Origin: Cryptomeria japonica
Taxonomy: Eukaryota; Streptophyta; Pinopsida; Cupressales; Cupressaceae
Direction of reading: 5' to 3'
Length of the DNA stretch: 64,000 bases
Assembly: GCF_030272615.1 (NCBI RefSeq)
Contig: NC_081411.1
Span: 823,788,397-823,852,396 of the forward strand
The notes beneath the pieces are model-generated. The model saw only the letters and a program-made list of their open reading frames with translations, ran no database searches and was not told the DNA's origin. A program made the translations under genes and the position numbers. Shown here one piece after another: positions 43,935 to 56,517 of the stretch. Each line of letters starts with the position of its first letter. Position 1 is the first letter of the stretch.

Positions 43935-45532
43935 TGATGCAGAGAGTCTTGGAGCTTTGTTTGTTACACCTTCTTGAGTGACTTGTCCTACTCAATTATT
44001 CAACTACTCAAGTCCTTCCTATGGCACTTGGCAAGGGTTATGATAATTAGACCTCCTAGGTATAGCTAATGGTGTCTGGACAATGAACTCCACTAATTGA
44101 GGTTGTGACCTCAGTTACTCACACACTCCTCTCCTCGGCTCCAACCACTCCTGCAAGGATCTTAACACACAATCACTTCCTATGGTTTCCCAATGCATCT
44201 ACAAGGTGTCTTTAATGTATTTTGAGGTTTAACGCTCACCAAATCCATCACCTTGGCTTCCTAACCCTTCTAGGTTTCTACTAGCACCAAAATAGGCCTA
44301 ATTGCATTAGCCCTCCCTAGGCGGTTTTAGGCTCTTGATTTGCAAAAGTCCCAAACAAGCCTAGAAAAAAATCATGGATTTGAGTACCCTTTTGGAAGTT
44401 ATAGACAATACTAGAAAAGTGCATCTAAGTTATTCATACAAGTGGGGTTTCCAATGCTGCACTATTTTGAAGGGTTAAGGCCTCACCGGTGACTTGGCAA
44501 GATGGGTCTAAAACTATTCACCAGTCAAATATCCTGCTCCAAAAAATTTAGGAATCTTAAAGGGAACTCACAAATCTTTCCATTCATGTGTCACTTGGTC
44601 CTGCACTAATTCCCATGTGCTCATAAATCATACCTTTCTTGTTGTCCTAACTCACCTACTCCCAGCGGTGAGCCTAGGGCTTCATTGTTTCTCCTCCTCT
44701 TGGACCTGAAAAACCACACACCCTATTATAAAGATATGTACAGACCCTAACCTATAATTCTTAGTGATTTCAACAACCGCCATCAAAGAATTCCTAGGTT
44801 AGAGCCATTTTCTTGTTCTTAAACCCTACTTGCAAGGGTTTTGCTCCTAGTTGCAAAGAATGGAAGAAATCTCTACAACTTAGGATAATAAAGCCTGCAA
44901 ATCAGCCTTAAAGAAGACAAATACAATGAATACTCATTATTTCAATGAATTTATACCATCTAGTCTATACTGGACCGTACAAACAATGAAAATAAGAGTA
45001 AAACTGTTAAAAATCGGTGAAAACAAGGTTGCTTCGCAAACCAAAAACTTGCTCTTGCATTTCCAATCCTCCAACCCGTACAATGAAGTGAATTTTGGCT
45101 TATATGCTCTTGTTTTAGTTAGTTCAAACAACTTTTAACGCCTATAATAAAAAATGTAACTTTTGCAAGAAATTGCAAAATGTTGCTCAACAACTTTTTA
45201 CAACTTTTTGCTCCAAGATGCAATTTTGCATTCTAATACATTTTAAGACTCCTGAAGGTCCTCAAACACCCTAGAAGACATAAAAACAACTCAATTGAAC
45301 CCTAATAAATGAATGCATTCATCTGGAGTATTTTACTTTTGAACTACCTAAGCATCTCACTTTGCAGGCTGTCAACATCCTGAACCCAGTTGACTCAAAC
45401 CAAAACTTGGACAACTCAACCATGGTTATACTGAGTCCTTAATGGTTGGTCCATTATTACATCCCAAAGATAACACACAAACTTAAAAGAAAACAAATAT
45501 TTCATACTTGGAGTGTTAGGTGCCCTGCACCA
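43935..45532 (-). mobile_element. Single LTR of gypsy I, shared by two half-elements
   Basis: 1,598 bp, minus orientation, from TGGTGCAGGG (45532 side) to CTCTGCATCA (43935 side). On its 5' side (right) lies the chromodomain/integrase end of a pol with a polypurine-like CCCAAGGGAGTA. On its 3' side (left) lies a primer site and gag. So it serves as a 3' LTR for the right part and as a 5' LTR for the left part. Solo LTR M (51850-53402) belongs to the same broad family. Confidence 0.8.
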
Positions 45533-45553
45533 TACTCCCTTGGGACAAAGAAC

Positions 45554-47527
45554 TCAAGTGCCTTGAGTTATAAGGTCTGAAATCTCCACTCCATGCTGAA
45601 GTATATTAGCCTTTGACATCCACATGGCATCTAAATTAGGTAACCCTTTCCACTTGACAAGATAGTGCTTGTAGAATTCTTTCTTTGTCTTTTTTATTAT
45701 CTTGGTATCCAAGATACTCTCTAACTCAATCGGTTGACTAGGTGGCAAATCCTTTATCCAATCTTCATGAACCAGTGATGGCATGTCTATCTGATTTGTT
45801 GGTGACTCTCCCTTGTATGGATATAGATCACATACATTAAAAATAGGAGATATCCCCAAGGTAGGAGGAATTTCAACCTCATATGCATTCTACCCATACT
45901 TGTGCACTACCTTGAGAGGTCCAATTTTCTTTAACATTAGCTTGATAGGCTGCCCTTTTGGAAGTCTCTCCTTCCTAAGGTATGCCAACACTAAGTCTCC
46001 TACTTTAAATTGTCCTTTTCTCCTTTTTTTATCAACTTGAACCTTATAGTGCTCGAATTTTTGTTGTAAGGACTGCCTTACCTTATCGTGCACCTCTTTA
46101 ATACCTTCTGCAAAGTTCTCCCCTTGTGCACTCTTGGGTTCCATTGAACTAAGATCTATGAGATCTAATATGCCCCTAGGATGGAATCCATACACTATCT
46201 CAAAAGAACTTTTACCTGTGCTACGGTTCACTAAGTCATTATATGAAAATTTTGTCTATCCAAGTACTAGATCCAAAGTCTGCCCATGTTGTTTTGTAAG
46301 ACATCTTAGTAAATTACCCAATGACCGATTGACCTCTTTTTGTCCATCTGATTGAGGATTATAGGCAGATGAGAAAGATAAATTGATTCCCAACTTCCTC
46401 CAAAGTGTCCTCCAAAAGTGTCTCAAAAACTTCACATCTCTATCACTAACAATGTTGATTGGAAGACAATGAATTCTGACTATCTCCTTGAAGAAGATGC
46501 CTACAATATAGGTGACATCATTGGTGCTCTTGCAAGGCATTAAATGTGCCATTTTTCTGAACCTATCTACCACCACATACACACTATCAAATCCTCTTGA
46601 TTCTAGACAAGCCTAACACAAAATCCATGCTCAAACATTCCCAAGGTCTCTGAGGTATGACCAAGGGTTGATATAGACTTGCATTACTTGAGGTTCATTT
46701 TTCTCTTTGACAGATGGTACATTGCTCTACAAACCTTCTCACTTGTGATTTCAACTTAGGCCAATAATAAAACCTACCAACCTACTCCAAAGTCTTATCA
46801 ATGCCAAAATGACCTCCAAGAACTCCTTGATGCTTCTCTTGAATAATATTTTGCCTCATAGAACATTGAGGTATGCAAAGAAGATGACCTTTGAATAAAA
46901 AACCCTCTTGTATCATGTATTCTGAATAAGAGACTTGTGAGGTATTAGAAAAATCAATACAAACATTATATATCTCGAAAAAATCCTTATCATCCTTGTA
47001 GAGGTCTTTTAACTCACTCAAACCCACACTTTATAATTGTATCTCCTACATGGTCATGATTCTCCTACTTAATGCATCAACTACTTTGTTGGGTGTCCCT
47101 TTCTTGTGTTTTATAGTGAATGTATAGGATTTTAGGTACTCAACCCACTTTAGGTGTCTTTGGTTCAACTTCTCTTTCCTATTGAGGAAACTAAGGGCAT
47201 CGTTGTCAGTGAAGACTACAAATTCTTTGGGCAACAAGTAATGACACCACTTTTTCAGTGCTTGACCCATTGCATACAACTCCAAGTCATATGTGGAGTA
47301 CCTTTTCTTAGCTTCATTTAAATTTTATGAGAAGAAAGCTATAGGATGTCCCTCTTGGCTTAAAATTGCCCCTATTGCCCTTTGGCTTGCATCACATTCT
47401 ACTGTAAACAACTAATTGATTCTCTACTATCTGGTTTTTTAACATTTCAATCCCCTTATTGGCTTCCTCTGTCTACTTAAAGTGACACTTAATCCATCAT
47501 TTAATGGTATTGAGAATAGGAACACCT
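45554..47527 (-). pseudogene. Gypsy I, right part: RNase H, integrase, chromodomain
   Basis: Reading leftward from about 47527: RNase H (CHFKWTEEANKGIEML, VECDASQRAIGAIL, FFVVFTDNDALSFL-like region, DALSRR); integrase zinc region KHQGVLGGHFGIDKT, CTICQ (46850-46690); core with [41 protein letters not shown], so the three catalytic acids are present; C-terminal KVGDLVLAYLRKERLPKGQP; and a chromodomain HYLVKWKGLPNLDAMW at 45640. The chromodomain marks a chromovirus, whose integrase is known to target heterochromatin. One frameshift lies between 46782 and 46582, and there are several stops. The end is TAG at 45554. Confidence 0.88.
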
Positions 47528-48333
47528 CCTTTGACCTCTTCCTTAATACCAATTCAATCCTCAATGATCGACCTAATCCTTTTCCTGAATGATATTACAA
47601 TATTCGCACATTACATTCCATACATTTCCCTTGCCACGATCTACAATGAGATCTTACATTCATTTATACCAACCCTAAGGCCTAAACCAATTAGGTCAGC
47701 CATATTAATAGGATCATTACATAAATCCATATTACAATGATATGCCATGTCGGCTTAAGACCACAATACTAATAACCAATCCATAAAACATCCTGAAACA
47801 CCCCGATAACATGTAGAGTACATGTTAACATGATACTGGTCCATAACCTAGATAGGTACCAGACCTATCTTGGGCCCACCATGCCAAAGAAATGCCTTCA
47901 AGCAATTGAAGCATGATCAAAGAACATCTTTAGCATCCTGAAATCCATCTAGAAGCCACACCAACACCACTTATGCATCCTGTCAAGATTCCTCAGTGAA
48001 AGCTTTGCCAGTAAAAACCTTAAACCAATTTCGGTAAGGGTTTACTAGTGTATGATAGCATCCGATTACCAAGTCAATACCAACTAATGAAAACATGCTC
48101 CAAGAACATGTATCACATGTAACCAATCACATTCCATAGATACAAACATGCTGGAAGTGTCCAACATATAGTCTCTTCTATTGGTAACACTAGATCTTCT
48201 AACGGTAACCAAAACTTGTCTGCCAGTATCAAGCCATAATAGCTAGTGTCGGTAACCAACCATAATAGCTAGTGTTAACATAAATGACAAAACATCAATG
48301 CAACACATAATCAATTCGTCCATAATGCCAACA
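47528..48333 (-). mobile_element. 3' LTR of copia element K, truncated
   Basis: Matches positions 62058-62862 of K's 5' LTR; the first 468 bp (plus order) are missing at the junction with gypsy I. It ends ATAATGCCAACA next to the minus-strand polypurine tract. Confidence 0.9.
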
Positions 48334-48659
48334 ATCTCCCCCTTTGGCATTAATGAAAACACTAGATGTGAAAAACATCTAAGTACCAAGAAATGCTAAA
48401 CAAGTCTCCCCTTGTGGAAGACAACCAACAATCTTCTGAATATCAATAACTCTCCCCCTAATGTATACAACTCTTTTTTATTTTTCACATCAATATCTCT
48501 CCCCCTTTGACATCAATGCCATAAATCTCATGAAAATATCAAAGCAGTAATATAAATCTCTAAATCTCAAAGCTGACTACTCCCCTTGAGTAGTAGCACA
48601 ACTCATCATAGTCGATATGAATAATATCTCTGATAATGCATGCCAAACTGGTGACAAAC
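48334..48659 (-). promoter_or_regulatory. 3' tail of K with about four polypurine tracts
   Basis: Minus-strand GGGGGAGA-type motifs lie at about 48336 (adjacent to the LTR), 48405, 48453 and 48499. The rest is non-coding. Confidence 0.7.
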
Positions 48660-51600
48660 TCAAGTCTCTGTCAAAGGGGCAGAAACTCCTAACTTGTCTC
48701 TCAAATACTCAAATGAATTATTAGACAATGATTTAGGGAATATGTCTCCAATCTGTTATTTAGAGTTCACATAAACCAATTTGACTTTCTTTCCTTCTAC
48801 CTTGTCTTTCAAAAAGTTATACTTTATTGATATATGCTTAGTCTTAGAGTGAAATACTAGATTCTTAGACATGTCAATAGTTGCAAAGTTATCACAGTAG
48901 ATAACTATCGGTTCACTACAATTTACCCTGATATCCTTCAACATTTGCTTCATCCACAAGACTTGAGTGCAGTTAGTTGTTGTTGCAACATACTTAGCTT
49001 CTGTAGTAGATAAAGAAATGCATGAATTCTTTTTTTTGATCCATGAGACCAATTTCTTTCTAAGAAAGAAAGCTCCACCAGAAGTGCTCTTTCTATCATT
49101 AGTATCTCCTACCCAATCTGAGTCAATATATGCACATAAAGTAAAATCATCATTTTTAGAATACCATAAACCATATTCTGTTGTTCCTTGCAAATATTGA
49201 AATATCCTCTTTACTACACATTCATGATTTTCTTTAGGATTACTTTGATATCTTGAAACAATACTTACTGCATTCATAATATCTGGTCTAGTCTAAGTTA
49301 AATATAATAGGCCACCAATCATAGATTTATACCTTATTGGATTTACCAGTGTAGAAGTATCCTTGATAGATAATTTCTCACTTGTCACCATAGGAGTACT
49401 TACTAGTTTAGAATTATCCATGCCAAACTTCTTCAACAATTCCCCCAGATACTTAGTTTGACATATAAAAAGGCCTCTATCAGTTTGAGTAATCTACAAA
49501 CCTAATAAAAATCTCATCTCACCAATCATGGACATTTCAAATTCATTCTTCACATTGTTAGCAAATTCCATGCACAATCTATTTTCTCCTCCAAAAATGA
49601 TATCATCAACAAATACTTCAATAATCAGAATATCATCATCAATGATCTTATAATATAAATTACTCTCATCACTACCTTTAGTAAAACCAAGCTTCAAAAG
49701 ATATTTATCCAACCTTGCATACCAAGCTCTAGGAGCTTGTTTCAATCCATATAAATCTTTCTTCAATCTGCAAACCATATCTTTATCATATGTGAGTGAA
49801 AATCCACTAGGTTTCTCAATGTATACTTCTTCTTCAAGTTCACCATTCAAAAATGCACATTTAACATCCATCTGATAAACCTTATAGTTCTTATAAGCTG
49901 CATAGGCAAGAAATAGTCTAACAGCTTCAATTCTAGCTACATGTGCAAATGTCTCACCATAATCAATTCCTTCCATTTGAGAATATCCTTTACAAACCAA
50001 TCTAGCCTTGTTTCATACAACTTGACCATCCCCATTCATTTTATTCCTAAAAACCCATTTAGTTCCAATAACATTCTTATTTTTAGTCCGGGGAACTAAA
50101 GTCTAAGTTTCATTCTTGTCTATCTGATCTAGTTCATCTTCCATAGCCTTTAACCAATGTTTATCTTTACAAGCTTCAATAACAGATGCCAATTCAACTT
50201 GAGAAATAAGACATACCTCTTCATTTGCCAATCTTCTTCTAGTCATAACTCCTTTGTTCTTATCTCCAATGATTTGATCTTTAGAGTGATTTAATCTTAC
50301 ATACCTTGGTGTCTTTTGAACTTTAGGTTCACTGCTCTGATCATCAGTCATAGTTGAATTTTCTGATTGTGCTGGTGTAATTGTCTTGATTTCCTATACT
50401 GGTTGGGGCATTGTCGGTTTAGTTATGATCATTTACGCTGCCGGTTCCCTATCATATGATATAGAATGATTTCTATATTGATCCACCACTTTCACATTAT
50501 CACTTTGAATAATTTTCTGTAATCTTTTGTTATAACATCTATATGCTTTGCTTTGAATTGAATAACCAAGAAATATCCCTTCATCACATATAGGATCAAA
50601 ATTTTCAATTGAATCATCTCTTTTGATATAGCATTTACTTCCCAAAATTATGAGATACTTAACAACAGGTGTATGTTCAAAGCATAATTCATAAGGGGTC
50701 TTACCGATTTCACCTTTGATGCAAACTTTGTTGAATGTGTAGACTGCTATACTCACTGCTTCTTTCTAGTAGATATGAGGCAATTTGGCTTCCATCATTA
50801 CAGATCTTGTTGCATCCAAAATGGTTCTGTTTTTTCTTTCCACTACTCCATTCTGTTGAGGATTCTGAGGTACAAATAACTGTCTCCTGATTCCATTTGT
50901 CTCACAATAACTGTTGAATTCATGTGAAGTGAACTCACCGCCATGATTTGATCTTAGAAATTTGATTTTCAATCCAGTTTTTGTTTCAACTTTTTCTTTA
51001 AAGATCTTTAATTTCTCAAAGGCTTCAAACTTCTCCCTAAGAAAAGTCACCCACATCATTCTAGAATAGTCATCAATAATCAGCATGAAGTACCTATCAC
51101 CTTGAAAGCTACTAGTCCTTGCTAGACCACATAAGTCGGTGTGAATCAAATCAAGTACATCATTGGATTTATCATGTATTCTCTTAAAAGAACTTCTAAC
51201 TTGCTTTCTCAATTGACATTCCTTACATACCGGATTATGAGGCTTCATGATCTTAGGTATATTTCTAACTGCCTTAGTTGAACTGATCTTAATAATACAA
51301 TCAAAATTTACATGAGACAACCTCTTATGCCATAACCAACTCTCATCAATATGAGAAATCAAACATGTCTTACTACCAGTGTTCAAGTGAAAGATATTAC
51401 CTCCAATTTGAATATCGGTTGCAATCTCCAAACCAGTCTTGTTAATGATTTTGCATTTTCTATCTTTAAACTGAAGTTGGAAACCCTTGTCCACCAATTG
51501 ACCAACACTCAAAATATTGTGCTTTAAACCTTCCACATAATAAACATTATCAGTGTTATTCTTACCATCTAGAGAAATAATACCTTTACCTCTGATCATA

Positions 51601-51844
51601 CATGCTTTGTCATCTCCAAATTTGACTTAACCACCATTGTATTCTTGCAGGGATAGAAATTTCCCTTTATCTCCAGTCATATGATGTGAGCATCAACTAT
51701 CAATTACCCATTCATCCTTATCTTAAATTTTTTCTTCCAAGGCCTTTTCCTCATTCTTGATAGCTGGTTCTGGTTCATCTTCCTTTAAGGCATAGAACAC
51801 CCATTCCTTTTCATTACCGGATCCACTAGCAGTGTCTTCTGTCG
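48660..51844 (-). pseudogene. Element K pol (Ty1/copia): protease to RNase H in one frame
   Basis: A single minus frame runs from 51844 to a TGA at 48660, with about eleven stops but no frameshift, the best-kept frame in the window. It reads NEKEWVFYALKEDE; protease EWVIDS*CSHHM with the Gly codon now a stop (51690); GQLVDKGFQL; GAG-pre-integrase LWHKRLSHVNFD; integrase HTDLCGLA, LRSNHGGEF (second Asp now Asn) and [30 protein letters not shown] and FVDDIIFGG; RNase H YIDSDWVGDTNDRK, TEAKYVATTTNCTQVLW, HSKTKHISIKYNF. The gag half is missing upstream; solo LTR M interrupts at 51850. Close relative of F. Confidence 0.92.
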
Positions 51845-51849
51845 GTTCA

Positions 51850-53402
51850 TGGTGCAGGAGCACCTAGTTTTGAGTCCAACTTCTTCATTTTGGTGTGTTT
51901 GTTCATATTTTGGTTTTAGATGATAAATAAGAGTCTTCTCTTAGGTCCTCATATGTTTTTGAAATTTTTTGGTAGGTTGAATGTCCTTAGGACAACGCAT
52001 TTGCTCAATTTTGTCTTGTAAGCCCTTGTAAGCCTAAAATGGCATAATATTGCATTTTGATGTAAAATGACTTGAATAGCCTTGTTTTTCATTAGGAAAT
52101 TTTAATTTAAGGTTCTTTAGTCATCCTTGATGGTTTGGAGGAGAAAACAAAGCATGTAAGGCAAAAATGCACTTTTTGGCAAAAGTTGTCAAAGTTGCTT
52201 GACAACTTTTTGCATTTTTGAGCAAAGGGTTAGTTAGAAAACTGATGGAGAGTTAGTTAGGCCAAAAGTGGCATATAAATTCCTTGAGAATGAATGTAAT
52301 GAGGTTGTTGAAATCTTGGAGTAGATTGGAATATAATTTGGAGACCATTTTTGAGTTTTACTTTGCATTGTTTTTCAAGAATTAGAGCAACAGTCCCTAC
52401 TTAATGGATTGATTGCATTGATGTTCTTTTCTTGTTGTTTTTTAAATGTTCTTGTAGTGCTCAGGAATCATTTTGGTTAGTTTTATTGCAGGTTTGAATT
52501 GATTTTTTAATTTTGCAATCTCTCGACCTGAGTAAGGGTTTGAGAGGCCCAAACATGGTTCCAGCTTGAAGTCCTTTGAGTTCTTCTCAATAACCCTTGG
52601 GACTCAAGCCATGGAACCTTTTTACAATGTAAATTTTATTAATTTTACTTTGGAGGTCATTGAAAGGCCAATGAGCATCATTTCCTAGGTGAGCTCAGTC
52701 ATAGCCCAGTTAGGAAATGAATGAAGTTTGCAAGTGCTTGTAGGGATGAGAAGGGTTGGAAGTGTAGAGTGTTTGGCATGAGCAAGTGGGGTGTGGCAGA
52801 GCATATGTGTGAGTTTGGAGGTGTGGAAGATCAAGGAAGACACCAAACCCTTAGAAAAAGACCAAAACAACCTAAAAACCACCTAAAACAAGCATTTCTC
52901 AGGTTTCATACCTATATGGTCATACTGAGATTTCTCATGTCATAAATTAGAAATTACTCCAAAAAGGGTATCCTGATCATCAAAGAGTTTGTGTGGGTCT
53001 TTGGGGAAATGGTGAGAAAATCCACAAAAACTAGTTAGGTAGGGCTAATTAGGGATCTAGGGCTACTAGGCCTAGAAAATAGGAAAAGGAAGGAGCAATT
53101 GGGAAATGAATCAAACCCATACTTTAAACTAGTTTATTACCCTTGGAAAACATCATAAACACCTACTACAACCTCTACAAGCATTTGTTAGGATATTGAG
53201 AGTGTGAGGTTGGATTTACCCTTGTGAATGCCAACCATGCCTGAGCAACCAGTGAGAACATCTTGATTGGGAGCACTCCTAGAGAGTTGAGATGTCTAAA
53301 TTGACTAGTAGACAAAATGAACAATGAAGGGAGCCCACTAGGACAGCACTTGACCACCCTTAGACAAGGAATTCTCTCTCTTTGAGTATACCTCTCCATC
53401 AG
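51850..53402 (+). mobile_element. Solo gypsy LTR M inside element K
   Basis: 1,553 bp, TGGTGCAGGAGCACC to CCTCTCCATCA, flanked by a perfect 5-bp target copy GTTCA (51845-51849 and 53403-53407). Both ends resemble the gypsy I LTR (TGGTGCAGGGCACC and CTCTCTGCATCA). Element F has the uninterrupted equivalent TCGGTTCATC. No internal domain, primer site or polypurine tract adjoins it. The short ORFs in it are not credible genes. Confidence 0.9.
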
Positions 53403-53414
53403 TTCATCCCCATT

Positions 53415-54578
53415 GTTACTACTTATCAAATTGCCATTAGTTTCATATCCAAAGTCATACTATATTCTAGTCAGTTAGTATTACCAAATCATGCAGTCGG
53501 TACACACAGAGAAGTCGGTATGAATAGTCTAGTCGGTTACAGAAGAAAGCAGTCACAGAGCGCAGTATTCACCGAGCTGTTTACCATGTAAAGTTTCATG
53601 GCTACCAAGTGGTAAAGTTAACTTACCGAGTTGATATTCACCAAGTGAAATGTTTTACCAGATACATTGAACCTGGACATGCACATGAAAACGTGTTACA
53701 AGATTGAGGCACATCTAACCATTTTTGCATTGGAAATTGCATTAGGAGATTGTGTATGATTACAAGGTCAATCTAACCAATGAGATATTTTGTTTAGTTA
53801 TTCATTTGAAGAATCTTTTTGTAAGATCGAAGCAATGAATTAAATCACCGCTGTAAGACATCTATTTATACAGCATGATTCTAGGGTTAGAAAGGGGGAA
53901 TGTGTGTGTGTATGCATGAAGGAAGTCTGTAATACAGACACAGAGAGGTCACCGAGAAGGTTATCAATGAACAGTCAAAGAACATCGTAAATAGAAGGGT
54001 TTACCGAGTTTCATTATGGGTTACCGAGGTATGCTACAAGATAGGTAATCTTATTCAGAGCACATAGAATCTACTTTAGCATTTCAGATGTAAATTTGCA
54101 GATATTTGTAATGATTTTATTGTAAAATTTTGAAGTTGTAAGAGAAACCTTTAACAGGGTAAAAGACTCTAACCAAGTCTATAAATTGTAAATCCTTTAA
54201 CCAGGTGCAACATTTATATAGTGTTGTAAAATCCTTTAATAAGGTAGATCTAACTAATCTTGATACTCCTAACAGGGTAAGCTATCAGAAATAACTAAAT
54301 GTAGCTCTAACTGAGCATTCTTTATTATTGCAGTAGTGAAGTTGTGGGTGCCATCCCCACCGCAGTTTTTCTCTCTAACCAAGAGTTTCTGCATGACCAA
54401 AATATATGTGTTATGGAGTGAATCATGTATGATTGTTATCTATTGATTTTAGTTTTATTTTATGTTACTGCACTATTCTATTTATGCATAACAGTAAGGT
54501 TATTATCAAAGAAAAGTTTTGGAGTACTGATTCACCCCTCCCCTCTTAGTACATTAGCTTTCCATATTGGGCCTAATA
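53415..54578 (+). mobile_element. 5' LTR of element N
   Basis: 1,164 bp, TGTTACTACTTATC to GGGCCTAATA. It pairs with 60242-61406; by eye about 95 percent identical, most differences being transitions. It has CTGATTCACCCCTCCCCTCTTAG near 54529-54551, so its end motif is Sirevirus-like, and CTAACAGG-type repeats at 54150-54280. The left flank is CCCAT, the right flank of the element CCCCT. Confidence 0.93.
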
Positions 54579-54580
54579 AT

Positions 54581-54592
54581 TGGTATCAGAGC
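54581..54592 (+). promoter_or_regulatory. Primer binding site of element N
   Basis: TGGTATCAGAGC two bases after the LTR, complementary to initiator methionine tRNA. Confidence 0.95.
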
Positions 54593-54640
54593 TTGAATCT
54601 TGGAAAAGGGTTTAACTACCTAAAGAGAAAGATCTTAGCA

Positions 54641-55993
54641 ATGGAAGGCTACAAACAATCTTGGAGGATTGTGCATCTTCAAGAAGAGCTGGATAATGCA
54701 AATCAAGTGATTGCAAACATGCAAAGTCAAATGCAAAAATCTCTGAAAGTAAGGATAAGATTATCTGATGACTTGCAGGATTCTCAAGAGCTAGTGGAAC
54801 AAATTGAGACATCATCTGAGAATAGTATATCTGAAGAGACTGAAGAAATGATTGGAATGTTGAAAGAAAAGAACAAAACATTGGCTGATCAACTAAAAGC
54901 AATGAAAAGAGAACATGAACATTTTAGTACACAGATGACTGAAAATCTAGATGCATTAAGGATAGCTGAGGATAAAGCAAGAGATCTACAAAGAGAGAAA
55001 CAACAACTTGAAGCTCTAGTATTTGATAAGGATGATGAAATCATAAGGTTAACTGGTATTCAACAAAATATAACAGATCAACTAGGTTATGCACATCATG
55101 AAGCAATTCTAAAGAATGATGAAAATCAATCATTGAAACTTGAAGTATCAAGGTTGATTGGTGAACTTGAAACAGAGAAGAAATCTAGAGAATCATTGGA
55201 GAAAAGTTATGAAGCATCAAAGATGTTGGATGAGCAACTGAATATAAGAAGACTCTACAAAGATGGAGGACTCAGTTAAAAAGGAAAAGACTCTACCAAG
55301 AAAGGAATTCATACCACCGAGAGAGGAGAATCATCAAAACAAGCTGGAAAAAGGAATAACATCAAAAGGAAGAAGCCCATTTGCTACTACTGTGGAAATC
55401 AAGGTCATACTGCCAACATATGCCAGATCAGAAAAGGTAAGCAATCAAATATCTCTAAGTCCAATGGATATTGTTACAATTGCAATAAATATGGTCACAT
55501 ACCTAATCAATGTAGGACAAAGTCTGTTAACAACTATCAGAAGGCAAAATTCAAAGGGTCTTGTAAAAACTGTAATAGATATGGACATAGTACCAAGAAG
55601 TGCTGGTTTAAGCAAAAGAACTACATGAAGTATCCATACCGAGCAAACACTGGAGGTTACTGAACTCACACTGATCCTTACCAACAATATGTAGCAATAC
55701 CATGGGATTACAATACAAGGATATGGTGTGAATGTTGTGGAAGATATAGACATATAAGTGCCAACTATTTTATAAGATTTGGAATGAACAACTGGAGATC
55801 ATGGAGAAATCCTGGTATGGCATGTTTTCATTGTCATAAAGCTGGACATTTAGCTGGAGATTGCAGAGATCAACCAAGAAGAGACACTAAAGAGATAAAA
55901 GAAAAATTCAAGATGATTTGGAAAAAGAAAGAAATTATGTTTGATGAAGAAAGTACCTTACCTACTGAGTTAGGTGCACCTATTTCAAATTAG
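54641..55993 (+). pseudogene. Element N gag: coiled coil and five zinc knuckles
   Basis: The start ATG 54641 is the first after the primer site; upstream in-frame codons lie in the LTR and are rejected. The frame holds 451 codon positions to TAG 55991, with internal stops at 55277 (TAA) and 55661 (TGA). Residues 1-205 are a long charged heptad region (LQEELDNANQVIANMQSQMQ, LVFDKDDEIIRLTG). Then come CYYCGNQGHTANIC, CYNCNKYGHIPNQC, CKNCNRYGHSTKKC, a damaged CECCGRYRHISANY, and CFHCHKAGHLAGDC. No copia capsid domain, protease, or polymerase is present. Role: RNA-binding Gag, as in TR-GAG non-autonomous elements (family knowledge); particle assembly through the coiled coil is inferred. Confidence 0.82.
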
Positions 55994-56517
55994 TCAAGGA
56001 AAGGTATGAAGGGACTGCATTCTTTAAAAGTTAAATCATAATAGTTCCTATTCTATTATGTACAAAATTCAAAATCTGCATAGTTAAGATGCAATTATTC
56101 AGTTTATATAGTATACAGGAAACCTGTCAAGTCGATGTATATAGGAAACCTATCAAGTCGGTTAATAAAGCAAAGTTGGGTACTCGATGAAAACATAAAA
56201 AAGAGTAAATCGGTAAAAGGTGAACCGAGTGCATTTAATATCTCAACCTTAATTGCACGGAGCCCGATAAGGTATTTTTGAGTACTTAAAAGTGTTTTCG
56301 CGGTCATTTTCATTCCCCCAAGTTTTCAAGAAATAGAGTAGAGTGAATCAAAGCGATCAAACTTCATTCAGAGAAAATTTTGAGGTATTTACATCAATCT
56401 ATTCACACTATTAAGCTAGTTTCTGATCTAGTCAAATTGCTATTGTCTACCGAGTGTGAAGTGTCAGTCATTTGTAAACCCTAAGGATAACTTGTCAAAT
56501 CTTACCCAAAATCTACC
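55994..56517 (+). other. Leader between gag and ORF2 of element N
   Basis: About 520 bp without a gene. It includes AAACCCTAA at 56476-56484, a plant telo-box of the kind found in 5' leaders, and ends CTACCATGGCG, a favourable initiation context for ORF2. This suggests ORF2 is translated from its own or a spliced RNA (inferred). Confidence 0.5.

Noticed and set aside
51850-53402. M as a 5' LTR of a hidden gypsy element
   Set aside because: No primer site or polypurine tract adjoins it and perfect 5-bp target copies flank the LTR alone, so it is a solo LTR.
54425-54640. Upstream extension of the N gag reading frame
   Set aside because: It lies in the 5' LTR and primer site; the frame is open there by chance and the first ATG after the primer site is at 54641.
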